From: Acidobacteriota bacterium
GTDB taxonomy: Bacteria > Acidobacteriota > UBA6911
NCBI GenBank assembly: GCA_012719455.1
Contig: JAAYAJ010000029.1
Location: 1 to 39,076 of the forward strand
Reading direction: 5' to 3'
DNA length: 39,076 nucleotides
Made by a program: the position numbers and the translations under genes. Positions within the stretch are counted from its first letter, which is position 1, and each line of letters opens with the position of its first letter. Below are positions 18,004 through 26,099 of this stretch, in pieces. The notes beneath the pieces were generated by a model. That model was not told the origin of the DNA and made no database searches. It was given only the letters and a program-made list of their open reading frames with translations.

Positions 18004-18768
18004 CTAGTTGGCGGGCGTCTTGGGCGCCGGCGTTTTTGATTTTGGTTTAGCTCCAGGGGCTCCCATAGGAGGCATTTTTTTCGGCGGCGGCTGCAGATTG
18101 CGGTCGTACCCCCGGTTATCGGCCTGGTCTGGAAGCTTGTCCACGATCGCCAGCGCGTTGGCCGGGCAGATTTCCACGCAGGCCTGGGTTCCGTCGGGCC
18201 CCCCCTTCTTGTTGTAGTAGGGGGTGTCGACGCACAGGTCGCACTTGGAGACCTTCCTGGTCGCCGGGTTCCAGATCGGGCGATGGGGGCTGTAGGGGCA
18301 GGAGCGCATGCAGGTTTGGCACCCGATGCACTTTTCCTTGTCGATCATCCGGACGTTGCCGTTGGCGGCGCTGACGTGGCAGGCGCCGGTGGGGCAGTTG
18401 TCCACGCAGAGCGGTTCCGGGCACTGCCGGCACACGTTCTTTATGATGTCCTGGGGGTACTTGTTGAGCACCGCCCGGTGGACCTGGATGCGGGCCAGCG
18501 ACAGGCTGGTCGCGCCCTCGTGCACCATCGAGCAGGCCATCATGCAGTTGAGGCAGCCGGCGCAATGCTTGCTGTCATAGACTAGGTACTTGGCGGACAG
18601 GGGATAGTTGATAACGTTTTTGGGGGTACCCTGCGCCGCCGTCGCGGTGGCGCCGGATACGGCGGTCAGCGCCCCCCCGGCGAGGACGGTGCCGCCGCCC
18701 ACGACGAAAGCGCGCCGGGAAAACTTCTTCTCGGGGTTTTCAGCTTCTGTTTTTTTGTCTCCAGCCAT
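18004..18768 (-). CDS. Tat-exported four-cluster ferredoxin subunit (YdhY/DmsB/HybA type)
   Basis: 254 residues. A twin-arginine signal (KKFSRRAFVVGG, Arg18-Arg19, then an Ala/Gly-rich hydrophobic stretch, cleavage near residue 45) shows export of a folded, cofactor-bearing protein. Four [4Fe-4S] cysteine sets are seen: C69/72/75/79, C113/116/121/125, C147/150/153/157 and C176/179/197/201, as in electron-transfer subunits of DMSO-reductase-type complexes and YdhY. After residue 225 there is a Pro/Lys/Ala tail with no predicted fold. AGAGGTGAG precedes the ATG. It lies 17 bases upstream of the AOR gene, so the two probably form one complex. There is no membrane-anchor or quinone-binding subunit next to them. 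Confidence 0.9.
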   Translation of the reverse strand: MAGDKKTEAENPEKKFSRRAFVVGGGTVLAGGALTAVSGATATAAQGTPKNVINYPLSAKYLVYDSKHCAGCLNCMMACSMVHEGATSLSLARIQVHRAVLNKYPQDIIKNVCRQCPEPLCVDNCPTGACHVSAANGNVRMIDKEKCIGCQTCMRSCPYSPHRPIWNPATRKVSKCDLCVDTPYYNKKGGPDGTQACVEICPANALAIVDKLPDQADNRGYDRNLQPPPKKMPPMGAPGAKPKSKTPAPKTPAN

Positions 18769-19002
18769 GGATGCTCACCTCTTTGAAAAACTATTCATCT
18801 ATCTATATCTACGAAGAAAGCGACCGTTTTGTCTCAATTCTCGGCTCCTTTTTTCTGGGGTGGGGGCCCCTCCGGACATGGCGCGGCGCCCGGTCTGGTC
18901 GGCGATGCGGCAGAACAGGGTTCATGAGCCCTTTCATCCTAAGGTTTTGTGGGGCGGCGGGTCAAGCGAATTGAAGGCGGGCCTGTTTGCGCGTGGTTTT
19001 CC

Positions 19003-19401
19003 CTATCGACCGGGAGCGGCCATGACCCAGACCTCGCGGGTCCTCGGGCCGTCGAATTCACAGAGATAGACCGCCTGCCAGGTGCCGAGCATCAAGCGCC
19101 CGTCCTCCACCACGACTTGCACCGAAGACCCCATCATGCTCGCCTTGAGGTGGGCGGCTGCATTCCCCTCGGAATGGGTATAGCCGGCCTGCCAGGGGAC
19201 GGCGCGGTCCAGCGCGGCGGCCATGTCTGCGGTGACGCTCGGGTCGGCGTTCTCGTTGATGGTGATCCCGGCGGTGGTGTGCGGCACGAACACCGTCAGC
19301 ACCCCGTGCCGGAGTCCCATGGCCGCCGCCGCCGATTCGATTTCCCGGGTGATGTCCACGAACTGGGTGTGCCGCCGGGTCCGGACCGGGAATGTCTCCA
19401 T
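19003..19401 (-). CDS. yjbQ: YjbQ/UPF0047 family protein (secondary thiamine-phosphate synthase-like)
   Basis: 132 residues from the ATG at 19401, preceded by GAGAGGAGGAACC; a longer frame to 19470 overlaps the glgP 3' end and lacks a ribosome site. Family marks are VFVPHTTAGITINENAD, HSEGNAAAHLKAS and LMLGTWQAVYLCEFDGPR, with the conserved histidines and acidic residues of the trimeric YjbQ fold. E. coli YjbQ has weak thiamine-phosphate synthase activity; the true role in most bacteria is unsettled. It starts 35 bases after the glgP stop in the same direction, so the two are probably cotranscribed; I know of no functional reason for the pairing. Confidence 0.9.
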   Translation of the reverse strand: METFPVRTRRHTQFVDITREIESAAAAMGLRHGVLTVFVPHTTAGITINENADPSVTADMAAALDRAVPWQAGYTHSEGNAAAHLKASMMGSSVQVVVEDGRLMLGTWQAVYLCEFDGPRTREVWVMAAPGR

Positions 19402-19436
19402 GGTTCCTCCTCTCTTCTCCCCGCGGTTGCGGGGGA

Positions 19437-22040
19437 TCAATGCGCCTTCCCGGACGCCCCGTTGGCCCACAGGATGAGCCCGGGGACGAACGGGTTCCGG
19501 AGGTCGGGGTGGCGCGGCAGGACGCGCGCGGTGTAGCCGTGCAGTCCGCTCCCGCAGGCGGGGGCGGCGGTGATTTCATAGATCGTCGCCCCGTCCTTCT
19601 CCCGTTTGGGCCGCATCTCGAGAATGAGGGGGTTTTCGATCTCCCCCTGCGCGTTCAGGCGCCCCGCGTAGAGTTCGACCCTCAGGTCTTCGGTCGACAG
19701 GAGACCGGTGCGGACCCGGGCTTGGAACCGGATGCTTTCGCCGACGGTGATTTCGGCGGGCAGCGAGGTCTCGATCATGTCCACCTCCAGTTCCGGCCAC
19801 GCGGCGCGGATGCGCGCGAGAGCCGCGGAGAGCTCCCGTGCACGGGCGGCGCCGTCGGCCTCGAGCCGAAGGAAGCGTTCGTGGGCCGGCAGGTAGAACC
19901 GTTCCGTGTATTCCCGGACCATCCGGTTGGTGTTGAACCAGGGGCAGAGGTCGACGATGGACGATTTCATGAGCCGGATCCAGTTGTGCGGCACCCCGTC
20001 GGCGCGGCGATCGTAGAAGGTGGGCACCACGTCGCGCTCCAGGATGTCATACAGGGCTTCGGCCTCCACCTGGGCCTGGACCTCGGTGTTCGCGTACGAC
20101 TCTCCCTTGCCGATCGCCCAGCCGACCAGGGGGTGGTTCGGGGTGCGCGAGCGGAAGACCTCGTCCCACCAGCCGTCCAGGGTGCTCAGGTTCAACACCC
20201 CGTTGGCGATCGCTTTCATGCCGCTGGTTCCGCTGGCCTCGTTGGGGCGCAGGGGGGTGTTCAGCCACACGTCGACCCCCTGGACCAGGTAGCGGGCGAC
20301 GCTCATGTCGTAGTCTTCGATGAAGACGATGCGGCGCCGGAATTCGGGCTCCCGGGCCAGCGCGGTAATCTGGCGGATCAGCTCCTTCCCCTCGTCGTCT
20401 TTCGGGTGCGCCTTGCCGGCGAAGATCACCTGGACGGGGCATTTGAAGTTGTTGAGGATGGCGGCCAGCCGGCGCCGGTCCCTCAGCAGGAGGGTCCCCC
20501 GCTTGTAGGTGGCGAAGCGGCGCGCGAACCCGATCGTGAGCGTATCCGGATCCAGGGTGTCCTCGACCGCGGCAATCTCCGCCTGCGGGGCTCCCCTGCG
20601 CTCCAGTTGCAGGCGCAGCTGCCGGCGGGCGAAGGCGACGAGGCGTTCCCTCCGGAGCTCGTGGGTGCGCCACAGGCTTTCCGGGGAAATCGATTCGATC
20701 CGGTTCCACACGTTCTCCGCCGACGGCTGGGTGCGCCAGCCGGGGCCCAGGTAGCGCTCGTAGAGCTGGTTCATCTCCTCCGAAATCCAGGACTGGAAGT
20801 GGACCGCGTTGGTGATGTGGGTGATCGGTACTTCGTGCTCGGGTACCCCGGGCCAGAGGCCCTTCCAGAGCCTGCGGCTGACCTCTCCATGCAGGCGGCT
20901 GACGCCGTTGCTCGCGGAAGCCGTCCTCATGGCCAGCACGGTCATGCAGAAGTTCTCCTCCTTCTGCGCGGGGTTGCTCCGGCCCAGGGCGAGGAAATCG
21001 TCCCACGGGATCCCCACCTCCGCGGCGTACGACGAGAAATAGTGTTTCATCAGCCCCGGGGGGAAATAGTCGTGCCCCGCGGCGACGGGGGTGTGGGTGG
21101 TGAAGACGAGGGCGGAGGAGGCCAGTGTGCGGGCCTGTGCGAAAGAGAGCGACCGGCGCCGGATCAGGTCTCGGACCAATTCCAGCGCCAGGAAGGCCGA
21201 GTGCCCTTCGTTCATGTGGTAGACGGTCGGATGCAGGCCGAGCGCCCCGAGCGCCCGGTACCCCCCGATGCCGAGCAGGATCTCCTGGCGGAGGCGGTAT
21301 TCCAGGTCGCCCCCGTAGAGCTGGTCGCTCAGGTCACGGTCCTCGTCCCGGGTGTTTTCGGGGATGTTGGTGTCGAGCAGGTACAACGCCACGCGCCCCA
21401 CGTTGACGCGCCAGATCCGGGCGGTCACGTTCCGTCCGGGCAGGGGCGCCTCAATGGTGAGTTCCCGGCCGTCGGGCCCGCGCTGCAGTACGGCCGGAAG
21501 GGTGTGGAAATCGTTGTCGGCGTAAGCCTCCTGTTGCCACCCGGAGGCGTTCAGGTACTGCTGGAAGTAGCCCTGCTGGTAGAACAGGCCGACGCCCACG
21601 AGGGGCACCCCCAGGTCGCTTGCGGCCTTCAGGTGGTCTCCGGAGAGGATGCCGAGGCCGCCGGCGAAAATGGACAGGCATTCCGTCAGGCCGAATTCGG
21701 CGGAGAAGTAGGCGACGAGGGGGGATCCCGCCCCGGCGTGGGTCTTGTCAAACCAACTCCCGCGGTTCTGCAGGTAGGCGTCGAAATCGGCGACGACGCG
21801 TTCGAAATAGGCCAGGAACGATTCGTCCGCCGCGGCTTCCTCCACCCGCTTCTGGTCGAGCATCCCCAGCATGCGCACGGGATTGTGCCCGCTCTCTTCC
21901 CACAGGTCCCGGTCGAGACGGCGGAACAGCTCGATGGCGTCATGGTTCCAGGCCCAGCGCAGGTTGTAGGCGAGGTCGCGCAGGCGTTCGAGCGCCGCCG
22001 GGAGCCTGGGGACCACGGTGAAGGAATGGATCGGTTTCAT
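19437..22040 (-). CDS. glgP: Alpha-glucan (glycogen/maltodextrin) phosphorylase
   Basis: 867 residues, the size of the 'short' bacterial glucan phosphorylases. It releases glucose 1-phosphate from alpha-1,4-glucans using pyridoxal phosphate. Visible blocks are AYFSAEFGLTECLSIFAGGLG (about 107-127), VYHMNEGHSAFLALE, VFTTHTPVAAGHD, ITNAVHF, IGFARRFATYKRGTL, and the PLP site EASGTSGMKAIANG with the Schiff-base lysine at residue 609. The N-terminal DUF3417-like region (LRDLAYNLRWAWNHDA) is typical of this subgroup, and there is a beta-rich C-terminal extension after about residue 740. With pgi in the same window it feeds glycolysis. It is first gene of a probable glgP-yjbQ operon, divergent from the serine acetyltransferase gene. 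Confidence 0.96.
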   Translation of the reverse strand: MKPIHSFTVVPRLPAALERLRDLAYNLRWAWNHDAIELFRRLDRDLWEESGHNPVRMLGMLDQKRVEEAAADESFLAYFERVVADFDAYLQNRGSWFDKTHAGAGSPLVAYFSAEFGLTECLSIFAGGLGILSGDHLKAASDLGVPLVGVGLFYQQGYFQQYLNASGWQQEAYADNDFHTLPAVLQRGPDGRELTIEAPLPGRNVTARIWRVNVGRVALYLLDTNIPENTRDEDRDLSDQLYGGDLEYRLRQEILLGIGGYRALGALGLHPTVYHMNEGHSAFLALELVRDLIRRRSLSFAQARTLASSALVFTTHTPVAAGHDYFPPGLMKHYFSSYAAEVGIPWDDFLALGRSNPAQKEENFCMTVLAMRTASASNGVSRLHGEVSRRLWKGLWPGVPEHEVPITHITNAVHFQSWISEEMNQLYERYLGPGWRTQPSAENVWNRIESISPESLWRTHELRRERLVAFARRQLRLQLERRGAPQAEIAAVEDTLDPDTLTIGFARRFATYKRGTLLLRDRRRLAAILNNFKCPVQVIFAGKAHPKDDEGKELIRQITALAREPEFRRRIVFIEDYDMSVARYLVQGVDVWLNTPLRPNEASGTSGMKAIANGVLNLSTLDGWWDEVFRSRTPNHPLVGWAIGKGESYANTEVQAQVEAEALYDILERDVVPTFYDRRADGVPHNWIRLMKSSIVDLCPWFNTNRMVREYTERFYLPAHERFLRLEADGAARARELSAALARIRAAWPELEVDMIETSLPAEITVGESIRFQARVRTGLLSTEDLRVELYAGRLNAQGEIENPLILEMRPKREKDGATIYEITAAPACGSGLHGYTARVLPRHPDLRNPFVPGLILWANGASGKAH

Positions 22041-22085
22041 GTCCTGGTTTCTGCCTCCGTATACAGGGTTGTCGGTTTCGCCATT

Positions 22086-22091
22086 ATTATA
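22086..22091 (-). promoter_or_regulatory. Possible -10 box for glgP
   Basis: A consensus TATAAT on the minus strand lies 46 bases before the glgP ATG within the short divergent spacer. The palindromic ATTATAAT also gives a plus-strand TATAAT (22088-22093) that could serve the serine acetyltransferase gene. No good -35 box is seen for either direction, so confidence is low. Confidence 0.3.
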
Positions 22092-22167
22092 ATGTCGGAC
22101 AGGGCCGGGGGGCGTAAAAAATGGTACAGTGATCCGCTAGGGGATCGAACGGACAAGGGGGATTGCG

Positions 22168-23082
22168 ATGCGCGCAACAAAAGATGGAGTATCCATATCC
22201 GAGATCGCCCGGCGGCTCGTCGAGGTGAGCCGGCGGCACGATTTTTTGCCCAATGTTCCGAAGGATTGCGGGACGCAGCTGCCGTCGCGCGCGAGCTGCC
22301 TGGAGATCATGCAGCAGCTCCGGTCCGTCCTGTTCCCCGGCTTCTTCCGCCTGGCGGAATTCAGCCCTGAAGCCCTGGAGCTTCACGTGGGGGCGATCCT
22401 GGACCGCGTCGCGATCACGCTCGAGGAGCAGGTCCGGCGCGGGTTCTGTTTCGTGTGCCCCGGGGACGAAGACAGCCCGTCCGAGTGCCGGGCCCGGGCG
22501 GCCGGGATCACGCGCCGTTTCCTCGAGAGGATCCCCGGGGTGATGGAGCTGCTCGCGGAGGACGTGCGCGCCGCCTACGACGGGGACCCGGCGGCCAAGA
22601 GCCCGAGCGAGACCATCTTCTGCTACCCGGGCATCTATGCGATCACCAACCATCGCGTCGCCCACGAACTGTACAACCTCGAGGTGCCGGTGATCCCCAG
22701 GATCCTCGGGGAGAACGCCCACAGCGTCACCGGGATCGACATCCATCCCGGGGCCAGGATCGGCCGGAGCTTCTTCATCGATCACGGCACGGGGGTGGTG
22801 ATCGGGGAAACCTCGGTCATCGGAGACCGGGTGCGGCTCTACCAGGGGGTCACGCTGGGGGCGAGGAGCTTTCCGCTCGACACGAACGGGGTGCCCATCA
22901 AGGGGGTCGACCGCCACCCCGTCATCGGGGACGACGTGGTCATCTACGCCGGGGCGACCATTCTCGGGAGAATCACCGTCGGAGCGCGCTCCGTCATCGG
23001 CGGGAACGTGTGGCTGACCGACAGCGTCCCCCCCGGGAGCGTCCTCTCCCAGGGGAAGGAGTCCAACTTCCGGAAAGGCTAG
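22168..23082 (+). CDS. cysE: Serine O-acetyltransferase
   Basis: 304 residues, cytoplasmic. It makes O-acetylserine from serine and acetyl-CoA, the first step of cysteine synthesis. A helical N-terminal domain (1-180, ending SETIFCYPGIYAITNHRVAH) is followed by a left-handed beta-helix: GIDIHPGARIG (catalytic-dyad Asp191 and His193 region), FFIDHGTGVVIGET (His206), YQGVTLGARS and the closing turns. Its length is greater than E. coli CysE (273) because of a longer N-terminus, as in the SAT group of many anaerobes. AAGGGGG lies eight bases before the ATG. No cysK partner is next to it. The last residues, ESNFRKG, lack the usual C-terminal isoleucine that plugs the CysK active site, so a classical cysteine synthase complex may not form. 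Confidence 0.92.
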   Translation: MRATKDGVSISEIARRLVEVSRRHDFLPNVPKDCGTQLPSRASCLEIMQQLRSVLFPGFFRLAEFSPEALELHVGAILDRVAITLEEQVRRGFCFVCPGDEDSPSECRARAAGITRRFLERIPGVMELLAEDVRAAYDGDPAAKSPSETIFCYPGIYAITNHRVAHELYNLEVPVIPRILGENAHSVTGIDIHPGARIGRSFFIDHGTGVVIGETSVIGDRVRLYQGVTLGARSFPLDTNGVPIKGVDRHPVIGDDVVIYAGATILGRITVGARSVIGGNVWLTDSVPPGSVLSQGKESNFRKG

Positions 23083-23084
23083 GC

Positions 23085-24386
23085 CTACGGCGCCTTCTCC
23101 GGAAGTCCGCAGGGCTGACCGGTCTCCCGCCAGTAGACAGTGCGGTGCGGGAAGGGGGTTTCGATCCCCTTGCGGTTGAAGGTGTTCTGGATCCGCCGGC
23201 GCAGTTCGCGCCCCACCGCCCACTGCTTCAGCGGCAGGGTCTTGATCCGGAACCTGAGCGTCACCTGGGATTCGTCGAACGCGTCCACGCCCATGATCTC
23301 CAGCGGTTCCAGGATGAAGGGCTGGTAATCCGGGTCCTCCTGCAGTTCTTTCCCGATGTCGCGGAGCACCTCCGTGACCTCGTCCACGTCTTGACTGTAG
23401 GTGATCCCCAGGTCGATGACGTAGTAGGAGAATTCCTTGGTCCGGTTGGAAACGGCCTTGATCTCCCCGTTCGGGAAGATGTGCACTATCCCCTCGATGT
23501 CGCGCAGGATGGTCGTCCGCAGGCGGATGGCTTCCACGGTCCCCCCCGTGCCGTTGATCAGGACCACGTCGCCGATGCGGATCTGGTCTTCGAGGATGAG
23601 GAAAAAGCCGCTGATGACGTCGCGCACCAGGTTCTGGGCGCCGAATCCCACCGCCAGCCCCGCGATCCCCGCCCCGGTGATGATAGGCATGATGTTGATG
23701 CCGAACTGGTCCAGGACCAGCATGATGGATACCCCGATGACCAGGACGTAGCCGATGCTGTTGATGATCTTGCCCAGCGTCCGAGCCCGTTTCTGGGCTT
23801 CCGACGGCACGTCGGACTCCGTCCCCGCCACCATCCGTTCCATGTGGATGACGGCGAGGCTGATGATCCGGAGCAGGATATAGGCCCCCACGAGGATTCC
23901 CACGACGCGGAACAGGCGCGCCCCTTCGCCCGAGATGCTGAGGTCGAGCGTTTTCATGGAGACGGTGGCGACGACGAGGCCGAGGAGGACGTTGGCAAGG
24001 GTCCGGAGAGGCTGCAGGAACCGCTGCCAGCTCTCGTAGCGGTCGCCGAGATCGGCCAGCAGCACCGAAACCAGCCGCGCGGTGAAGATGCCGGCGATCA
24101 GGAGGGCCGCGATTCCCAGCCCCTTGTGGACGTAGCCGACGAACGTTTCTGGGATCGGGACCAGGTAAGCCAAGTAATAGAGTACGGCCAACGCGAGCAG
24201 CGGGCTGACCAGCGACTCCAGGTAGTGGATGATGCGATCGTCCAGGGTGGTGGCGGTACGCGCCGATCTCTTGCGCAGGAACCTGAGAATGCCGAAACGG
24301 AGGACGGCGGCCGCGATCACTGCGAGCAGCGGGTAGATGACATAGCGGGCGTCGATGCCCATCAGTTCGGACAGGTTCTCCATCAT
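23085..24386 (-). CDS. MscS-family mechanosensitive channel
   Basis: 433 residues. Five or six hydrophobic segments in the first 230 residues are followed by the MscS core: the pore helix with glycine/alanine packing (GAGIAGLAVGFGAQNLVRD, about 258-276), ISGFFLILEDQIRIGD, the beta domain (GGTVEAIRLRTTILRD, IFPNGEIKAVSNRT), and the C-terminal alpha/beta domain ending RRRIQNTFNRKGIETPFP. It is an inner-membrane osmotic release valve. Compared with E. coli MscS (286 residues) it has extra N-terminal helices, as in the YbdG/YnaI-like groups. GGGAGGG precedes two adjacent ATG codons (24386 and 24383); either may be used. It converges with cysE, with two bases between stop codons. Confidence 0.93.
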   Translation of the reverse strand: MMENLSELMGIDARYVIYPLLAVIAAAVLRFGILRFLRKRSARTATTLDDRIIHYLESLVSPLLALAVLYYLAYLVPIPETFVGYVHKGLGIAALLIAGIFTARLVSVLLADLGDRYESWQRFLQPLRTLANVLLGLVVATVSMKTLDLSISGEGARLFRVVGILVGAYILLRIISLAVIHMERMVAGTESDVPSEAQKRARTLGKIINSIGYVLVIGVSIMLVLDQFGINIMPIITGAGIAGLAVGFGAQNLVRDVISGFFLILEDQIRIGDVVLINGTGGTVEAIRLRTTILRDIEGIVHIFPNGEIKAVSNRTKEFSYYVIDLGITYSQDVDEVTEVLRDIGKELQEDPDYQPFILEPLEIMGVDAFDESQVTLRFRIKTLPLKQWAVGRELRRRIQNTFNRKGIETPFPHRTVYWRETGQPCGLPEKAP

Positions 24387-24581
24387 GCTCCCTCCCATGG
24401 CGGATCGATTCCCGGAGATGTTACCATAAAGCCTGCGGCGGGCCTCCGGAGAGCGTGTTCCGCCGCCGCGGGGCCGGGGGGATGCATGGAATCGAAAAGG
24501 GAAATGACGCCCGATCGCGCGCTCTCGCTCTTCGGCGATCTCCCCTCCGTGTTTATCGGACGCTTGCCGGTAAAAAAATCC

Positions 24582-24911
24582 TCAACGACGAATGCCGGGA
24601 GGGTCGCCCGGGCCAGCTTCCCGCCAGAGCAGTTCCCATTCTTCATGGGTCAATTGTTGTATCTTTTCCAGGTCGCGTGAAATGCGGAGCAGGAGGCGCA
24701 TGCGCGCATTCTCGTCCGGAGTCGCTGAAAGGACCTCGTCGAGCCGCCGCCGGATCGTCTCCGGGCCGACATCCGCGGGCGCTTTCTGGTTGAGCGATTG
24801 CTCCACCACATGAAGCACCAGGGCTGGAGCCGAGGTTCTGGCTGTCCCGTAAGCGGCCGCCGCAAGGGCCATCAACCCCATCATCACCAGCGACCGCCTT
24901 TTCAACGTCAT
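24582..24911 (-). CDS. Small exported protein of unknown function
   Basis: 109 residues starting MTLKRRSLVMMGLMALAAAAYG, a good Sec signal with cleavage near residues 20-25, followed by a charged, probably helical mature part (ETIRRRLDEVLSATPDENAR, DLEKIQQLTHEEWELLWRE). I do not recognise a family. GGGAGG lies about 12 bases before the ATG, a rather long spacing. A consensus -10 box lies upstream on the same strand (24936-24941). A plus-strand reading over the same bases (to 24680) is less plausible because it lacks a signal and a ribosome site. It sits between mscS and the RDD gene with no clear partner. The bases 24387-24581 between it and mscS show nothing I can support. Confidence 0.6.
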   Translation of the reverse strand: MTLKRRSLVMMGLMALAAAAYGTARTSAPALVLHVVEQSLNQKAPADVGPETIRRRLDEVLSATPDENARMRLLLRISRDLEKIQQLTHEEWELLWREAGPGDPPGIRR

Positions 24912-24935
24912 TCGGGCTACGACCTCCCGGCGTTA

Positions 24936-24983
24936 ATTATAGCAAAAGGGCGGAGGGGCAACAGGCGCCCGCTGTGCTATAAT
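24936..24983. promoter_or_regulatory. Divergent -10 pair forming an inverted repeat
   Basis: The 8-base arms ATTATAGC (24936-24943) and GCTATAAT (24976-24983) are exact inverted copies 32 bases apart. Each reads GCTATAAT outward, so the left arm gives a -10 for the small exported protein and the right arm a -10 for the RDD gene. The -35 boxes are poor in both directions. An alternative is an operator for a dimeric regulator covering both promoters. Confidence 0.45.
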
Positions 24984-25060
24984 CAGCCCGGTTTTTCCTG
25001 AGAGCGCCGAGCCTCCGGCCGGCGTGAAGCCGGCTTGCCGGGCGCGCGCGGGAGCGGCTT

Positions 25061-26086
25061 ATGCACTGTCCTCACTGTCTGGTGATCGAATTGGATGCGG
25101 CGGGCTCCTGCCCGCGCTGCGGGTACCGCGCCGTGGAGGAGTCCCGGGAGCCCGAGCGCGGCGATTCAGGCACGACCCCGGCCGATGCCGACCCGGCCGC
25201 CGCGGCTCCCGCTCCGGCGGCTCCGGAGGCGGAGATTGCGGATTCCGAAATCGCCGGGGAGGAGGCCATCCCCGGGTGGCGCAAGGAGCTCTCCGAGCGT
25301 TTGCGGGCCGTCAAGATGAAAAAAGAGGCGTCCGCGGCCGCTGCCCGTTCCACGGCGACATCCCCGGACCCGGCCAAGGGGGATTTCCCCGATGCCGCCG
25401 CCGCCGCGCTGCGGGCGGAGATCATGGAACGGATGAAAGCGCGCAAGCCGGCGCCCCGTCCGCCGGTCCCCGTCCCGCTGCAGAAAAAGCTCGAGCCCCT
25501 GAAGGCGGTGCCGCCGGCAGCCCAACCGGCCCCCCAACCGGCCCCCGAGGACCCGCGCAGGATCCAGAACCTCATCGATTCGGCCGTGTCCCGCAAGCCG
25601 GTCGCCGCGCCCGCCGCCGCGGCTCCCCCCCCTGCAACAGAGCGTGCGGTCCCGGAGGAGTGGGGCGCGCCCCATGCGGAGGGGAAGCTCATTCTCCTCT
25701 CCCGGACCCTGTCCGGGCTGGTGGACCTGATCTGTGTCGTGGTCTGCGTCGGGATTTTCGTGGTCGCCGCTGATGCCTTCTCCGGGATCCTGGTCCTGGA
25801 CGCCGTGAGTTTCGTCCATTTTGCGGTTCTTTTCCTGCTGACCTATTTCGTTTATTCCGTGTTCTTCCTCACTTTTTCCAGCCAGACGATCGGCATGATG
25901 ATCACGGACCTGCGCGTGGAGGGGATGGACGGGGAACGGCCCTCGCTGAGCCAGGTCCTGGGCCGATGCGGGGGGCACCTGGTGGCCCTGTTCGGGCTCG
26001 GGCTCGGGCTCCTGTGGGGGCTCGTGAACCGGGACAACCTCTGCCTGCACGACCGGATCTCCGGGACGCGCGTCGTTCGGAGTTGA
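25061..26086 (+). CDS. RDD-family membrane protein with N-terminal zinc ribbon
   Basis: 341 residues. The N-terminus MHCPHC...CPRCG (Cys3, 6, 17, 20) is a small zinc ribbon. Residues about 25-205 are Ala/Pro/Glu-rich and low in complexity, probably a disordered linker. From about 210 there are two or three membrane helices and the RDD signature region (SQTIGMMITDLRVEGMDGE, then LVNRDNLCLHDRISGTRVV). RDD proteins are small inner-membrane proteins of mostly unknown function, some implicated in transport or Na+/H+ exchange. The zinc ribbon would lie in the cytoplasm. GGGAGC lies six bases before the ATG. It converges on the protease-like gene with 13 bases between. The linker makes the N-terminal half unsuited to homology-based naming. 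Confidence 0.85.
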   Translation: MHCPHCLVIELDAAGSCPRCGYRAVEESREPERGDSGTTPADADPAAAAPAPAAPEAEIADSEIAGEEAIPGWRKELSERLRAVKMKKEASAAAARSTATSPDPAKGDFPDAAAAALRAEIMERMKARKPAPRPPVPVPLQKKLEPLKAVPPAAQPAPQPAPEDPRRIQNLIDSAVSRKPVAAPAAAAPPPATERAVPEEWGAPHAEGKLILLSRTLSGLVDLICVVVCVGIFVVAADAFSGILVLDAVSFVHFAVLFLLTYFVYSVFFLTFSSQTIGMMITDLRVEGMDGERPSLSQVLGRCGGHLVALFGLGLGLLWGLVNRDNLCLHDRISGTRVVRS

Positions 26087-26099
26087 TGCCGGCGGCGGG

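Noticed and set aside
18769-19002. Search for a promoter or leader RNA upstream of the ferredoxin-AOR operon
   Set aside because: TTGAGA (minus strand, 18832-18837) is present but no -10 box falls at a usable distance; nothing else convincing.
19392-22370. 992-codon plus-strand frame
   Set aside because: It is the antisense shadow of glgP and yjbQ in GC-rich DNA; its composition is Gly/Arg/Pro/Val-rich with no family motifs.
24485-24680. Plus-strand frame MESKREMTPDR... of about 64 codons
   Set aside because: It has no clear ribosome site and overlaps antisense a better candidate with a signal peptide.
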